Shown: positions 21,719 to 32,695 of the stretch, one piece after another
Layout: each line of letters begins with the position of its first letter
Numbering within the stretch: position 1 is the stretch's first letter
DNA from: Nothopassalora personata
Lineage: Eukaryota > Ascomycota > Dothideomycetes > Mycosphaerellales > Mycosphaerellaceae
DNA: 64,000 bases
Direction: 5' to 3'
NCBI GenBank assembly: GCA_033816765.1
Contig: CM066290.1
Coordinates: 620,001-684,000 of the forward strand
Program-made: the position numbers and the translations under genes
Notes under the pieces: model-generated
Told to the model about the DNA's origin: nothing
Seen by the model: only the letters and a program-made list of their open reading frames with translations
The model's database searches: none

Positions 21719-22711
21719 CTAGGCAGATTTCGAGAGAAAGCTCTCGCATTCCTGGTATGCATTCTCTTCGCGAATCATTGCGTTGAACTCGCGGCTAACT
21801 ATGTTCTTTTTCTTGCAGTTCCTTGCATAATGGCCTTGCTCGCCACATACGTAGCAGGTGGAACCTTTGCTCTTCAGCCCCCTTCCTGTCCTACGTTCCG
21901 TTACGTCCAATTCCATTGGGTCTCCGTAACCATTAGGGTCCTGACTTCTGGCCTTGAAGCCCCCTCTTCCGCCCGCGGCGGGTCTCTGGTATCCAGGCTG
22001 TACGTGTCGGTCGTACCTCAACTCCTGGAGCCTTTCGTCGATCTCCTTTGCTGCCTTGATCATCGCCCCTAGCGTAACGACGCTGGCGTTTCGGGATAGT
22101 TCGGCTTTGACGTTGTCTTTCAGCCCGAGGTAGAACTGCGATCGCAAAGCTGCGTCGTTCCATTCCAGGTCGGCGGCATATCCTTGGAATTCTGAGGCGT
22201 ACAGCGCTACAGAAGTAGTCTGTCGAAGTTGTCGGATATGTCGGTCGGCGTATACCTCCTCATTTGGTATCCCGTATAGATCATCGAGTTTCGTCTCAAA
22301 CTCGTCGTAGTCGTGGAAAATTTTTCGAGTTTCCGTTTTCGGTGTTTCTCCCTCGCCCTGGTTGTGTAGCCAGTCCTTGAGGTATGGTCGGAATCCTCTA
22401 GCTGCCTTTCCTCGTAGGAAGGATGCGGCGTACAAGACTTTAGAAGCCTCGCCTTGAAACTGGTGTGCGTTGAAGTGAAGGTACAACTGAACCTGCAGTT
22501 GAAAAGCCTCCAGTTTGTCCTTGGTCCCGTCGAACGTCTCCGGCGTAGACACCTTAGGTGCACGGTGGTGGTCCAATGGGTTCAGCATACCCATAGGAGT
22601 GTTGTTGTTCTTGCTGCTTCCTGTAATCGACATTTCGCTCATTCGTTCCGTGATGCCAGTTGACTGTGGCTGTTGTCGTGACGGACTCCGGGTAGCGTCT
22701 CTCCCAGACAT
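21719..22711 (-). CDS. Retrotransposon Gag with CCHC zinc knuckle
   Basis: Intact 330-aa frame. The first ATG in frame is 22709-22711; upstream in-frame TTG is not a likely start. The order is a polar N-terminus, a capsid domain (TPETFDGTKDKLEAFQLQVQ, then FLRGKAARGFRPYLKDW, then FYLGLKDNVKAELSR), a Gly/Arg linker and the nucleic-acid-binding knuckle CYVCGEQGHYARNC. It would package the element RNA. The capsid segment resembles the RIPed gag at 60130-61120, so both may belong to one lineage. It is intact and unmutated, so it may be expressed. Confidence 0.9.
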   Translation of the reverse strand: MSGRDATRSPSRQQPQSTGITERMSEMSITGSSKNNNTPMGMLNPLDHHRAPKVSTPETFDGTKDKLEAFQLQVQLYLHFNAHQFQGEASKVLYAASFLRGKAARGFRPYLKDWLHNQGEGETPKTETRKIFHDYDEFETKLDDLYGIPNEEVYADRHIRQLRQTTSVALYASEFQGYAADLEWNDAALRSQFYLGLKDNVKAELSRNASVVTLGAMIKAAKEIDERLQELRYDRHVQPGYQRPAAGGRGGFKARSQDPNGYGDPMELDVTERRTGRGLKSKGSTCYVCGEQGHYARNCKKKNIVSREFNAMIREENAYQECESFLSKSA

Positions 22712-22743
22712 ATGCAAAGGGCCCTGGTGGTGGTGCTCAAAGT

Positions 22744-23062
22744 TGTTAGGAACCGCTGTACGTTATCACAACTCGGGCTTGGATCTTTGCAGGGATGTCT
22801 CAATCAGTTATGAAGGTAGTGGTTCCAAACAGTATATGGTGTATACTTAAAATGAGTTGAGCACGAGGCTCCTATCTACTTGCAAAAGGGCGTCGTCTAT
22901 ATAGTGCCGTGTCTTGGCGTGATCTTTCCTGCTCTCTCTGCTCTCTCTGCTCTCTCGAGAGAGCACCCGAGAGCACTGAGAGCACTCTGCATATCGGGTG
23001 CATCCGCTGGTCTGCTGGCATCGATTGGTTGGCTACGGGCTTCCCCAGACCGATCCGTAACA
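22744..23062 (-). repeat. 5' LTR of the young element
   Basis: 319 bp. On the minus strand it is followed by ACTTTGAGCACC, which recurs in RIPed form after the LTR ending at 59949, so it is probably the primer-binding region, although no standard TGG-type tRNA site is evident. Confidence 0.9.
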
Positions 23063-23149
23063 TAGTAGTAGGCGAGGAGCCCGCGAGCAGCGTATAAGGC
23101 GAGCGCCTTAGTTGTCGTTACGTAGTAACTTAGGTAAGAATGCCTAGTC

Positions 23150-24045
23150 GGCGGCGGTAGTATCGATGTTCTACGCCTATAGGAACTAGGACTACGGTTA
23201 GTAGGGTATACGTAGGCAAGGAACATACGACTTACGGCGCGGCCGAGTTCGAACAGCCTATTAAGGGCGCGGTTCTACTCCTACTAGAGCGCGAGGGCTT
23301 CGGCGGCGGGGGCGGCGGTAGTAGTAGCGGCGGCGGCGGAGGCACGCATACGGGTCTCCCCGGCACGCTTATGCTTATAGGCATTGAACTGCCTAATAGC
23401 CTATAGGAAGGGTCAGACGAAGCATAGGGGACGTACTAGAGCCCTCCCCCGCGAGTAGTAGTCGACTCGCACGAGCAAAGTAGCGACTTACCTCCTTAAT
23501 GTCGTTACCTAGCTAGGTACATAGGCGGATCTACTCTACTAGCTCCTACTACTAGAGGTCTATAGGCGCCTAGCCTATTATAGCCGTAAGGAAGTCGCGC
23601 TAGGACCGCGCGGCGCGTAGGCGGCTTACTAGCGAGGCGATAGCGTAGCTAGTGTTAGGCACGTAGCTGTGTTTACTACGCCTATAGCGGCTATACTTCT
23701 TTAGGAGCTCGCCGGTAGTAACACTATTACAGTTATCGGCCTCGTCTAGCAAGTGGTTAGTATACGAATCGTAGGCGACGCGCGTAGAGACTTACCCCTA
23801 ACGAAGTACGGGAGGCACCGTATATATATGTTAATTCTCTACGAGAGCTTAGTAGCTAGCGAGGGCGTTAGTAGCTACGAGGGTAATGCTAGTCGCTTGC
23901 GACTACTAGGCGTTCTAGGGGCGTCGCGCACTAGAGCCGCCTAGCGGCGCTCGTCTTCTACGGCGGTAGTAGTACTATCGCTACTAGTACTACTAGAGGA
24001 GGCGGAGCGGCTAGAGAATAGCGGCGAGGAGGGCACGGTAGACAT
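23150..24045 (-). pseudogene. Antisense ORF relic of element A
   Basis: On the strand opposite gag-pol, between the chromodomain and the 3' LTR, ATG 24043-24045 opens a Ser/Thr-rich sequence (MSTVPSSPLFSSRSASSSST). With frame breaks and TAG codons it continues as ELLKKYSRYRRSKHSYVP and later FNAYKHKRAGETRMRAS with an Ala-rich run near 23290-23340. It is RIP-damaged. No domain was recognised. Its position and strand match the antisense gene of the young element. Confidence 0.45.
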
Positions 24046-24346
24046 AATGATGATAATAATGCTAGCGAGGCGCTTGCGATAATAGTACGGTACGGGTGCG
24101 TAGTAGTAGTGTAGCGAAGGTAATAAGCTAGGGAGCGTACTAAGAAAGGGCTAGGTTAGGCTAGAGTTTTATACCCCTAACTAGCTACGTCGGCATAGCA
24201 ACTAAGCCTTACTTACCTACACCTACATAACGACACGCACGTAACCCGCATATAGGCCGTATAGTAACTATAGTTCTAGAAGTATATAGGAGCCTCTACG
24301 TAGCAACTAGCGAGCTAAGGATAGCTCGCACGGGAGGGGAGGCAAT

Positions 24347-24543
24347 TGTAAGGGGCAGCCTAGTGGCTAACCCCTATATGTAGTCTTACATGTAACATGC
24401 GGTCGCGACCGGCTACTAAGCCGCACGTAACACGCATAAGTACACCTTACGACGCGCGATGCGTCTTAAACAAAAGGTAAGAATTAGTTTATCTACGACT
24501 AGCAGGTCGTAGGCGTACTATACATTGCGACATCCCTTTAATA
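24347..24543 (+). repeat. 3' LTR of element A
   Basis: 197 bp, same length and orientation as the 15445 copy. The differences seen are mostly C/T or G/A. GAATT follows at 24544-24548. Confidence 0.8.
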
Positions 24544-24999
24544 GAATTGCTATTAACAATTGACCTTTCGACTAACCCTTAAGCTTAGGGGGTAGGGGAT
24601 AGCATACCTTAAGAAGAGGTAGATAAGGAAATCCTATATAATAATCCGATTGAAATAAGGGAATCGGAATTTAATTATTAATAGATACACCCCTAAACTT
24701 TACAACTAGATCCGCAAATAGGTCTAGAAACCTAACTCTAGCTATTTAGACTATTTGTTCCTCTAGGGGATATATATAAGTTAAGAGGATTAATTAGACC
24801 TAGACCTAAAACTCTAGACTCTAAGGATACCTACGACACAATCCATTAGAATAAGAAACCGAGGTACGACGAAGAACGAGTACACTCGATTCTTGCTATT
24901 AAGAGGATTAAAGTCTTAGCTACTCTCTCGAAGGGACCTTAAGAGGGTAATACCTTAACTACATCGTCTAAAATAACCGGAATAGGGAACATACTACCC

Positions 25000-26520
25000 C
25001 CTAAACTAAAGCGATAGAAGGACCTTAACATACACCCTTATAGGGAAGCATTTAGGGCAGTAAGTGTTAAAGAATTTAAGAAGCAATTCACGACAAACAC
25101 CCTATCTTAGTATAATGAGGTCGAAGTAGTAGGACACCCGATAACGTTAATAACTTAGGTATGGAAATAGAAGCTTAACTAAAACGTAGAACTCCTAAAA
25201 TGCAAGGCTCGAGTGTGCGCTCGAGGCGATTAAAAGAACGCTATAGGGGAAACCTACGTAGTAACCCTTCATACAAGACTCTTTAGGTATATAATAGCCC
25301 TAGTGGCCTATTTTAACCTTAAGACACTGTAGATAGACGCCGTAAACGCGTTTCTCAATGCCCCTATACTATCGCTAGTATACATGTATACCCCTAAAGG
25401 ATTTAAGAAGGAAGGAAAACTTCTAAGGTGCTACAAAGCCCTTTACGGATTTAAGGAGTCCCCTCTACTATAGTATTTAGAGCTTAAAAACACCCTTAAC
25501 GACCTCGGCCTATCTAAAGTTACGGACTGTTTCTTTATTAACAGGGAATTTTCAGTCCTGGTTTTCTTCTATATAGATAATATTTGCTTTACTTAGCCCT
25601 TAAAATCCGAATTAAGAGCTAAGGAGCTTATTTAAGGACTAACTAACAAATACAAGATAAAGGTAATAGGACCTATTAAATAGTTCTACGGGATTTACAT
25701 TACTCGCAATTGTTGACAGCGGATCCTTAAACTTAACTAGAAGGCCTATATAGAGAAGATTAGTTATCGCTACGGTATCTTAAGACCGGAGAAGAGGATT
25801 GAAACTCCCCTACTAGGGGGATATATCGGCCTTAGAAATGAACTTTAGGCTACTACGGAAGAGATTAACGTTTACAGGTCCTAAGTAGGATCGGTGAACT
25901 TCGTAGTAGTGGAAACGCGCCCTAATATATCCTTTTTAGTCTCTCTTCTTTCTTAGCACCTAACCAACCCTACAAAGGAGGCTCTTAGGGCAGTAAGACA
26001 CTTAATTCAATACCTTCTCTATACTACGGATTATTCGATCAAGTACTACGGCCTACCTAAACCCTCGGACTTAACGCTACTAGAATTCTATAGGGCCTTA
26101 GATGCCTTATTTGCCGACAACAAGGAAACTCGTAGATTAAGTAAGGCCTTTGTCTTTTTCCTTTTTAAGGGGATTATCGACTAGAGAGCAGTTAAGTAGG
26201 AAATAGACAGGCTTTTTAGTACAGTTACCCTTAAATTAGAGAATCGGATACTGCTATACTGTAATAACTAGTAGACCATAAGGATTGTTAAGACCCTAAA
26301 TAGTAGAATTAATACTAAGATAAGGCATGTAGACGTCTAACAATGCTAGCTTAGGGAACAGTACTAAGTAGGACGTCTTAAAATCAGCTAGATAAGGACA
26401 TAGGAGATAGCCGCGGACGGTCTAACTAAGGTCCTAACTCCTTAACAGCACTAGCGGTTTGTTAATTACCTCAATTTAGGAGATTAGTAAACAGGCATAC
26501 CCTCGCTTCAATAGCTAGGG
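25000..26520 (+). pseudogene. Copia reverse transcriptase and RNase H relic
   Basis: Copia-type order and motifs: DAVNAFLNAPI, VYMYTPKGF, LLRCYKALYGFKESPLL, the catalytic box as YIDN at about 25569-25580 (YVDD expected), then EALRAVRHLIQYL and ADGLTKVLTP of the RNase H end. TAG/TAA codons are frequent. Confidence 0.75.
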
Positions 26521-26879
26521 GGTGCTATCTTTACTTCACTTCTAAAATGAACACTCGCAATTTATTTAGCTAGGGGCTAAGGACACCCTACCTTTACAAC
26601 TAGAGAGGACTAAAGAACTTCTAAGAATAATATAAGGCCTACAACTCGTAGCAAAGCTCACCTAACGGTCACACGCACTTATAACGCAATAACCTTATAT
26701 ACTTAGCGCGAATATAGCCTATATCTAATTTCTTAATCCTTCTAGCAACCCTCTCTTTTATAATCCACTTCGCACCGCCGTTAATCTCCTTACTAGGTAG
26801 CCCCTTAGCTTAGTTAGTTACCCTTTAACTACTATACTAGGGTACGACTACATCCTAGAACACTAGAACACAAGCATGA

Positions 26880-27716
26880 GAACCCTTAAAATAGAGCCCA
26901 TTTTAGAAGTTAAGACACCTACACCACTTAATTTAGGTCTAGTCGAGCCTAAGAACGCGCTACCTCTACTAACTACACCTAAAGAAGAACCCTTAAACCC
27001 TAGAAACAAGTCCTCTATGTCTATTAAAGAATTCTAACGACTCCTTAAGGCGAGCTAGGAGATGGGCTACGAGTCCGATACTAAGCCGTACAGTAGCCTA
27101 AGAAAGAAGTACGGGGTAAAGAAGACCCCTATAAAAGAGGTATTAGAGGAGAAGCAAAAGGCTTAGAATAAGGCGCACAAGGACTCTAAGTAGAAGAGCC
27201 AACTCCGAAACTACGTCTATAGGTCACTTAGGACCCTAGGTAAAGGACGAAAACCTCGCCTCCCTAAATTTAACCTTAGAGAGAAAAATGAGGCCTTTAA
27301 GCCTATCCTTAAACTTATTAAGCAATTCTTAGGTATCCGTAGCAACCTTAGTTACGATTCTAGGGTGGAAATTAACAATTAGTCCCTAGATTAGTATAAG
27401 AGTACCACTCTAGGAAATAAGGATTATGTACCTACCTACAACATTAATGACCTTACTAAGCTACTTTAGGGTATTTAACAGAGCATAATCAAGTCTACTC
27501 TAAAGAAGGGAATAGCCTCTAAGAAGAGAGAGGCACCCTAAGACGAAGAAACTAATAAAGAGGAAACCCCGAAAAAGAAGATAAAGGGTACTATTACTAG
27601 TTAGGAGGGAGTTATCGAAGACCTTATCTATAAAGTTAAGGGTAACATAAACAAGGTTATAAAGGATATAAAGGTCCTTAGCGCCAAGATCACTCTACTT
27701 AGTTCCTATGTAGAGT
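26880..27716 (+). pseudogene. Unknown ORF downstream of Copia RNase H
   Basis: After the RNase H end and before the polypurine tract there is one more long plus-strand frame with scattered TAG codons. It is Lys-rich: KIEPILEVKTPTPLNLGLVE, GYESDTKPYSSLRKKYG, GKGRKPRLPKFNLREKNEAF, and a final helical NINKVIKDIKVLSAKITLL. Copia elements normally end with RNase H, so this is extra. It may be a displaced gag, an acquired gene or a fragment of another element. Confidence 0.4.
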
Positions 27717-28229
27717 GAGGGGGTGTGTAAAGCGCTAGGATAATGCATGGATAGCAGGTTTTGAGGGTGATATAACCTAATTAAGTATAGTAATTACTTG
27801 TTCTTAGGAAATGAGATTAGGCACCTAAATTACAGGGATTGAGGGCCTCTTATCAAAAGAAGACTTATATAAGCACCTTAAGGGTGCCACTACTAGTAAT
27901 AAACATGGTTTTTCATACCTTGATTTCCAGACTTAATACCCTAGTTCCAAACTTCCATCTCCACTAGTTTCACAATGGAGCAAAAGCATTCGAGGTACAG
28001 CCTCCAGAGAAAGACTAAGCGCCCAAGGGTGAGGGGCTTGATCAAGAGTCCTGGGTACCGCATATGCAACTTAATGTGTGTAATCTGCTGATGCCTCACA
28101 ATGGTCAGTGCAAAGTGTCGTGACCCATAATATGGGACTGCTTTATAATATGTCTGAATCGTGTCTCTAAGATCAGATTTATATGCTACACACCAACACA
28201 TAGCGCCGTGCTTTTCATCGATTCGCCTA

Positions 28230-29690
28230 TCATCTCGTCTTCGTCTTTGGTTGAGTTGGCTTGCTATACAGCCACACTGCCACAAACACGACCCACCCTG
28301 CAACAGTAATCCAGATACCGCTGATCCAAGGCCATGCCGCCGAGATGACGAATGACCTAGGCCATTCGTCATGGGCAAAGTGACGTACAGTCACAGTGTT
28401 CTTCTCCTCGATGTTGGTGTAGAACGGCCGTCGGTACTCAACGAAGAAGTTAAAGATACCATGTTGGTCTGGTGTCCTGAAGTCGGTGGTGTAGATGCTG
28501 CTGTTGGTGGTCTGGGCCTTTTTCTGGAGGTTCAGACGGTGGAATGGCGAAAGCATGCTGAACTCCAGCTGGAAGTTGTCGCCAGCTGGGACGTCGAACG
28601 GCGCCCAGTGGTCGTTCTCCCACTCTGATACTTCGATCTCGTAGTGCACGTCATTCTTGATGCGGTAGATTGTCGGGTTGAGTTCAATGCCTGCAACCTC
28701 GGTGGTGTTCTTGATGCCCTTCTGTGAGCCCTCGTTGAGGTAGTGCTCGATGTGGTTGACCCTTAGCACTCCCAGCTCTTTGAATGTCCAAGCAGACAGC
28801 TTCTGCGCGAATGCCTTGTTGCTTGCCTTCTCACTCTTCTTGCCGGCACCAGGAAGCTGCACCGAGGCATCGAACCACTTGTCCTCGAGAGCCTCCGCGC
28901 TACCCAGGACAGTGAATCGAGCACTGTTGCGGGCCTGGAATGCTGAGACGAGGGAGATCTGCGAGCCGGTCGCAAACAGGTCCTCGACAGCTTCGGAGTC
29001 GTCCTTGGGGTTGTATACATAGGCGGTGGATGGTGCCTTCACAATGGTCGAGAGCAGAGGCGAGGCGTTGCCTAGCACCTGAGGGACTGCATGTGGGAAT
29101 GCAATCAGACCATCGACGGTGAAGAAGTTCTTGACAGGCTTCTTCAACTGTGGGCTTGGTAGGAGGAGTACGTCGTGTTGCTCGGCTGCGCTTTTCGTAT
29201 CGTAGTTGAAGTGGTCCACGGTCAAGCTTGTCCTATCTGCTGGCAGACTGATATCCATTTCCAAGAGCAAGCTGTTGACCGCGCTAGGCACAGCCTGCTC
29301 ACCGGAGAGCGCGAGTAGGATGTTGGATCCGCCATTGACGAAGTCGACAAGACGGTTTGGTGTGAGAGCTGGTCCCAGACCTTTGACCTTGACGGGGAGG
29401 AGGAGGAGATGCGAGTAGGCTGGTACGCCGTGGAGGAAGAGGGAGAGGTCGCTCGCCTTGGGTGATCGGTATGTGATTTGGAAGCCTCGAGCTGTGATGT
29501 GCGTCAATGGTGGTGTACCAATGTGTTAATGTCACCTGTTGAACCTACTCTCCAAGTCATGCCAGAACTGCGAGTACTTGGTCTTGTCGGCATCGTCTTC
29601 GATCACCACCAGCAGTTTGCTGCCGACTGCTGATAGTGCCGAGACGTATGAGAGAAGGCCTAGCAACAGGCCCAATAGCGGTAACCTCAT
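28230..29690 (-). CDS. WBP1: Oligosaccharyltransferase subunit Wbp1/OST48
   Basis: Essential non-catalytic subunit of the ER oligosaccharyltransferase that transfers glycan from dolichol to Asn. Exon 1 is 29549-29690, the intron 29492-29548 (57 bp) and exon 2 28230-29491; 467 aa, family-typical. ATG 29688-29690 starts MRLPLLGLLLGLLSYVSALS, a signal peptide. The luminal body includes LLVVIEDDADKTKYSQFW, DFVNGGSNILLALSGE and EIEVSEWENDHWAPFDVP, and there is one membrane span near the end (WPWISGIWITVAGWVVFVAVWL). The tail, KTKTR, fits a KxKxx ER-retrieval signal. It is divergent from the complex I gene, with starts 250 bp apart. Confidence 0.95.
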
Positions 29691-29939
29691 CTTGTGTTGT
29701 GATGTATGCGACAGGTGCCGGAGATTCACAAGGTTGTCCAGGTTGCGAGGAGAACCACGTATGTAGCTTCGTCACCAATGCCAAGACATCCGTCCCTGCA
29801 GCTCCAGACCGGAGGAACGAGCTCGACCTCACCACCACCGACAGCACTGGGTCACCACCCACTGAGCCACCGCTTCCACTCTGCCACCCGGCCAGACACA
29901 CGTTGATCACCATAAAAACCGACACATCGAATCTCCGTC

Positions 29940-30314
29940 ATGGCACCCGTCACCTTCTGGCAGGCGCCTCGGCAGTATATGCAATGGGCCATCCGCGCGA
30001 AACCCGCCATTGTCTGGAGCCTCGCACTCGGCAGTCTCGGTCCTGTAGCAATGGTGCGCGCAAGGGAGCAGTCTACGTGACCCTGAACAGCTGTGCTGAT
30101 GCGAATGTGTAGGTCGTCATCCCACCTATTAGAGCATATTTCGGCGACGGCCCGAGGCAACAAATACCACTTTCATATCCGAGTAAGTTGAACAGCGAGT
30201 CCAGCGGACGAGGACAAGAGCATGCGGCAGGGTGCAGAGCTATAAGGTACTAACGGTCATCTCCATACAGTCCCTAAAGGCCCACGAAAGACACTCTCCG
30301 GGTACGAAGATTAA
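29940..30314 (+). CDS. NADH:ubiquinone oxidoreductase 9.5 kDa subunit (complex I)
   Basis: Small accessory subunit in the mitochondrial inner membrane. Three exons, 29940-30053, 30113-30182 and 30271-30314, give 75 aa. The introns are 59 and 88 bp, the second with TACTAAC-like branch sequence and TACAG. It reads MAPVTFWQAPRQYMQWA, then a membrane helix (AIVWSLALGSLGPVAM), then VVIPPIRAYFGDGPRQQIP and the conserved end YPIPKGPRKTLSGYED, matching the Neurospora 9.5 kDa subunit in order and length as I recall it. Confidence 0.88.
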
Positions 30315-31322
30315 GCAGCGAGCGCCAAGGGGAGCAATTGAGGTTCAGCATACGGCGTTACGGGGCGCTCACCAAAGAGCAAGAGGTCAAGAAATGACTG
30401 GTTGTACATATCCACAAGCCACGAGGCTACAGATCGAAGAAGGAATCCCGACAATTCCACCATCGCAACGACGACTCTACCGAGAGCAGATGATTCTGGG
30501 CACCAACGGGTGGACAGCGTCTACGTTGACTCACAGCGACCACTTTTCGTAACCCGGCTCGTGTTCGGCACGCCGTTGTAGCCTGTTGTGCACGGACAAG
30601 CATGAGCGAGTAATGAGTATGGCACTCGAGGTAGTCACTATATTTGCGACAGCCATTGCTGTTCTGAGCTGGGCATATAGCTCCGTACGTTCCACAATAT
30701 CACGGTGCTAGGCTCGCGGCATCCAACTCGACCATGCCTACCAATCCTTCACGATGCTTTTCGTGCTCATCCCGAGTATCTTGGGAGCTCCGCACATTCC
30801 TTCACCTGTCCACTACCCCATGTTCGTGTTCTTATGCTCTAATTGCTCCGGACTTGAAGGCGTACCTTGATGAAATGTGCTCACTCTGCTAAACATGTCT
30901 CTTAGTATCGTTTCGAACGACTTGCGTATCACACAGCAGCCAGCTTTACCGACGGCTGAACTTCGCTTGGCAGTAAGTTCGACTGCGCAGCTTCTGGCAA
31001 TGGAGAAGCAGTAACATGGCACCGCACATCAATGTACCTACCTGTTCCCAACGGGCATTGGTCCACTATTTGTTAGCATATACGTATTGGCAGAGACACT
31101 GGTGACGGATGAGAACTTGTTGACTAACTGAGTGTGTAGCTCCCATGTCTGGCTCAAGATGTAGCCAACTTGTTCATTTAGCAGGCCATGTCTGAGACAT
31201 AACAGGCGCCGTCGCGAAGGCCATTTCATGGCATCGGCTTTTACTGGTAATATGACTTGCCATATAATATAGACTACATATCTTTTCTGATGCCTTCCAC
31301 CATATTACGGCCATCCGTCTTC
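30315..31322. other. Intergenic region
   Basis: About 1 kb between the complex I subunit (+) and an F-box-like gene (-). Only a 30-codon hydrophobic frame near 30620 and other short frames; nothing supportable. Confidence 0.4.
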
Positions 31323-32072
31323 CTATCGTGCCCATCCAACAGTAATCTCCCTCGCGCCCCATTGCTGCCTGGTCGCAATAGCCTCACGCAGGCTTCCTGC
31401 GGCATACTCCTCGAACCGCGCCGCGGTCACAATAATGTCGTTAGAGCCGCGTAGATTTCGGAACTGTGCAAACCTTTCGCAACTTTCTCGAACGGTCTCA
31501 TGAGCATCAATCCATATCTGCTTTAGCTTGGAAAAGGACGTCCTCACTTCGAGCGCAATGCACAGGCAGTCGATCTGGCGTTCGCTCACGTCGAGGAGTC
31601 GAATGGTGGTGAGGTTAGGGGAGTTTGCCGCGAAGGTGATTTGCGTCCCGATGTCTTGGCTTGGCCAGCCGAGGAAGATTTTGTCGCAGATGATAAAGGA
31701 CGTGATGGCCGCCTCTTCGGCAGGTCTTATCGAACGGCCATAGAGGTGGTATTCTGGGAGAACGTGGACAGGACAGTTTTCGATGAGGAGGGAATAAAAC
31801 TCGCTGTAGAATTGCTTCGATGTAGTCAAGATGGTTCGCAGCCAGCATAATCCAGATTGTCCTTGTCTGAACGCAAGGGATGAGCAGAGGACTAGCGTGC
31901 CCTCTGGAAGATCCCAGAGTATCATTTCGTAGATCTTATTTCGGATTTCTGGAGGCAGGGCGAAGAATATATTTGTGGCTTGAGAAGAAGTCGCGGGCTG
32001 AGGTGCGGTGAAGCTTAAGTTCCACGCAGGTTTCAGGCCATGGCGCTTCATATCATGCATCGTGATAGCCAT
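31323..32072 (-). CDS. Hypothetical protein with F-box/2EXR-like motif
   Basis: The first ATG in a longer open frame is 32070-32072, giving 249 aa. Residues near 40-55 read FFALPPEIRNKIYEMIL, the typical LPxEIRxxIYxxxL helix of the large fungal F-box-like/2EXR group. The rest (TILTTSKQFYSEFYSLL, then SPNLTTIRLLDVSERQI) resembles the leucine-rich tail of those proteins. Partners unknown. No break seen. An upstream exon cannot be excluded. Confidence 0.6.
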   Translation of the reverse strand: MAITMHDMKRHGLKPAWNLSFTAPQPATSSQATNIFFALPPEIRNKIYEMILWDLPEGTLVLCSSLAFRQGQSGLCWLRTILTTSKQFYSEFYSLLIENCPVHVLPEYHLYGRSIRPAEEAAITSFIICDKIFLGWPSQDIGTQITFAANSPNLTTIRLLDVSERQIDCLCIALEVRTSFSKLKQIWIDAHETVRESCERFAQFRNLRGSNDIIVTAARFEEYAAGSLREAIATRQQWGAREITVGWAR

Positions 32073-32233
32073 TTCTCTGCTGCCCGCCAGCTGAGGGCGA
32101 TGATGGGAACGAAGGAATTTGGTCGCGACGCGCGCGGTTTTCGTATAGCTTATAGAATTTGTCTGGAGCTTGTTCAAGTGCGCTGGGATTGACGCGCCAA
32201 GTCGTCCCGGAGTATTGGTCCAGCACGAAAGTA

Positions 32234-32695
32234 TCAGTACTGACTAGCGTCGCTGTCACTATCAGCGTCGCTTTCAGCTCTCGCTAGCTCTAACAGCTGT
32301 GGTAAGCATTCAAGACAGTGCCTGCACTTCTCGAATAAATGGAACTTGACCCGCCAGGACCAGCAGCCATCTCTGGTGTCTCCGGAGTCTGCCTCGTTGT
32401 GCCATTTCTGACCTTCCTTTTCCAGAACTGGATGTGAGATTCGAAGAGTCTGAAGCGACGTGAAGCCACCCTCTTCGAATGCTTCTTCATTTTCGTCGAC
32501 ACGTAACTCATACACAATGATCTGGAGATGCGGTCTTACGGTGCAGTACCCGTTGCTCTGCTCAAGGTAAGCGTACATGCCAATTATGGTGAGGTCTTGC
32601 TTGCTGTGACGGGCACAGCCACATGGAAGTATTGTCGACTCGGTACATGATGTTGCCAGTCGCCGACGGTATTCATTTCTGGTTCTTGTCGACAT
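32234..32695 (-). CDS. Hypothetical protein, acidic C-terminus
   Basis: Open frame of 153 aa from ATG 32693-32695. Contains a possible metal-binding LPCGCARHSK, an EKCRHCLECLPQLL segment (three Cys) and ends in an Asp/Ser run, ESDADSDSDASQY. No family recognised. It lies 161 bp upstream of the F-box-like gene on the same strand, so the two could be exons of one gene, but I found no joining splice sites. It is divergent from the dehydrogenase at 33054. Confidence 0.45.
   Translation of the reverse strand: MSTRTRNEYRRRLATSCTESTILPCGCARHSKQDLTIIGMYAYLEQSNGYCTVRPHLQIIVYELRVDENEEAFEEGGFTSLQTLRISHPVLEKEGQKWHNEADSGDTRDGCWSWRVKFHLFEKCRHCLECLPQLLELARAESDADSDSDASQY

Larger units (their letters stand above)
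20662..23062 (-). mobile_element. Young non-autonomous LTR retrotransposon (gag only) with an antisense gene
   Basis: 2401 bp. The two 319-bp LTRs (20662-20980, 22744-23062) look identical base for base, start TGTTA and end TAACA, and are flanked by the duplication TAGTA (20657-20661, 23063-23067). CA and TG are at normal frequency, so it has escaped RIP, unlike the host element around it. gag runs on the minus strand. The polypurine tract AGAAGGGGGATGG (minus strand, 20981-20993) abuts the left LTR, proving minus orientation. There is no protease, RT or integrase, so it must use enzymes of another element. The plus strand carries a separate gene, described below. Confidence 0.92.
15445..24543 (+). 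mobile_element. Gypsy chromovirus, RIPed, with 197-bp LTRs (element A)
   Basis: Direct terminal repeats at 15445-15641 and 24347-24543 (both 197 bp, TG...CA type), flanked by the duplication GAATT at 15440-15444 and 24544-24548. The order inside is gag with a CCHC knuckle, protease, reverse transcriptase, RNase H, integrase and chromodomain, i.e. a chromovirus. A purine-rich tract (GGGAGGGGAGG) precedes the 3' LTR. The 2401-bp young element at 20662-23062 is inserted after pol, so the element's own length is about 6.7 kb. Nearly all CA/TG is converted to TA, leaving stops throughout. Confidence 0.85.
15265..27940 (+). mobile_element. Copia-type retrotransposon relic, RIPed, split by a Gypsy insertion
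   Basis: Fragments at 15265-15444 and 24544 to about 27940 flank the Gypsy at 15445-24543 and share its 5-bp target duplication GAATT, so they were one sequence before insertion. The right part carries Copia reverse transcriptase and RNase H on the plus strand, full of TAG/TAA. The 5' end of the Copia is missing at its junction with the amine oxidase relic. A purine run ending GAGTGAGGGGG near 27715-27722, followed by TGTGTAAAGC, looks like the polypurine tract and start of a 3' LTR. That LTR ends near 27905-27940 and is only lightly RIPed. The outer limits are approximate. Confidence 0.6.
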
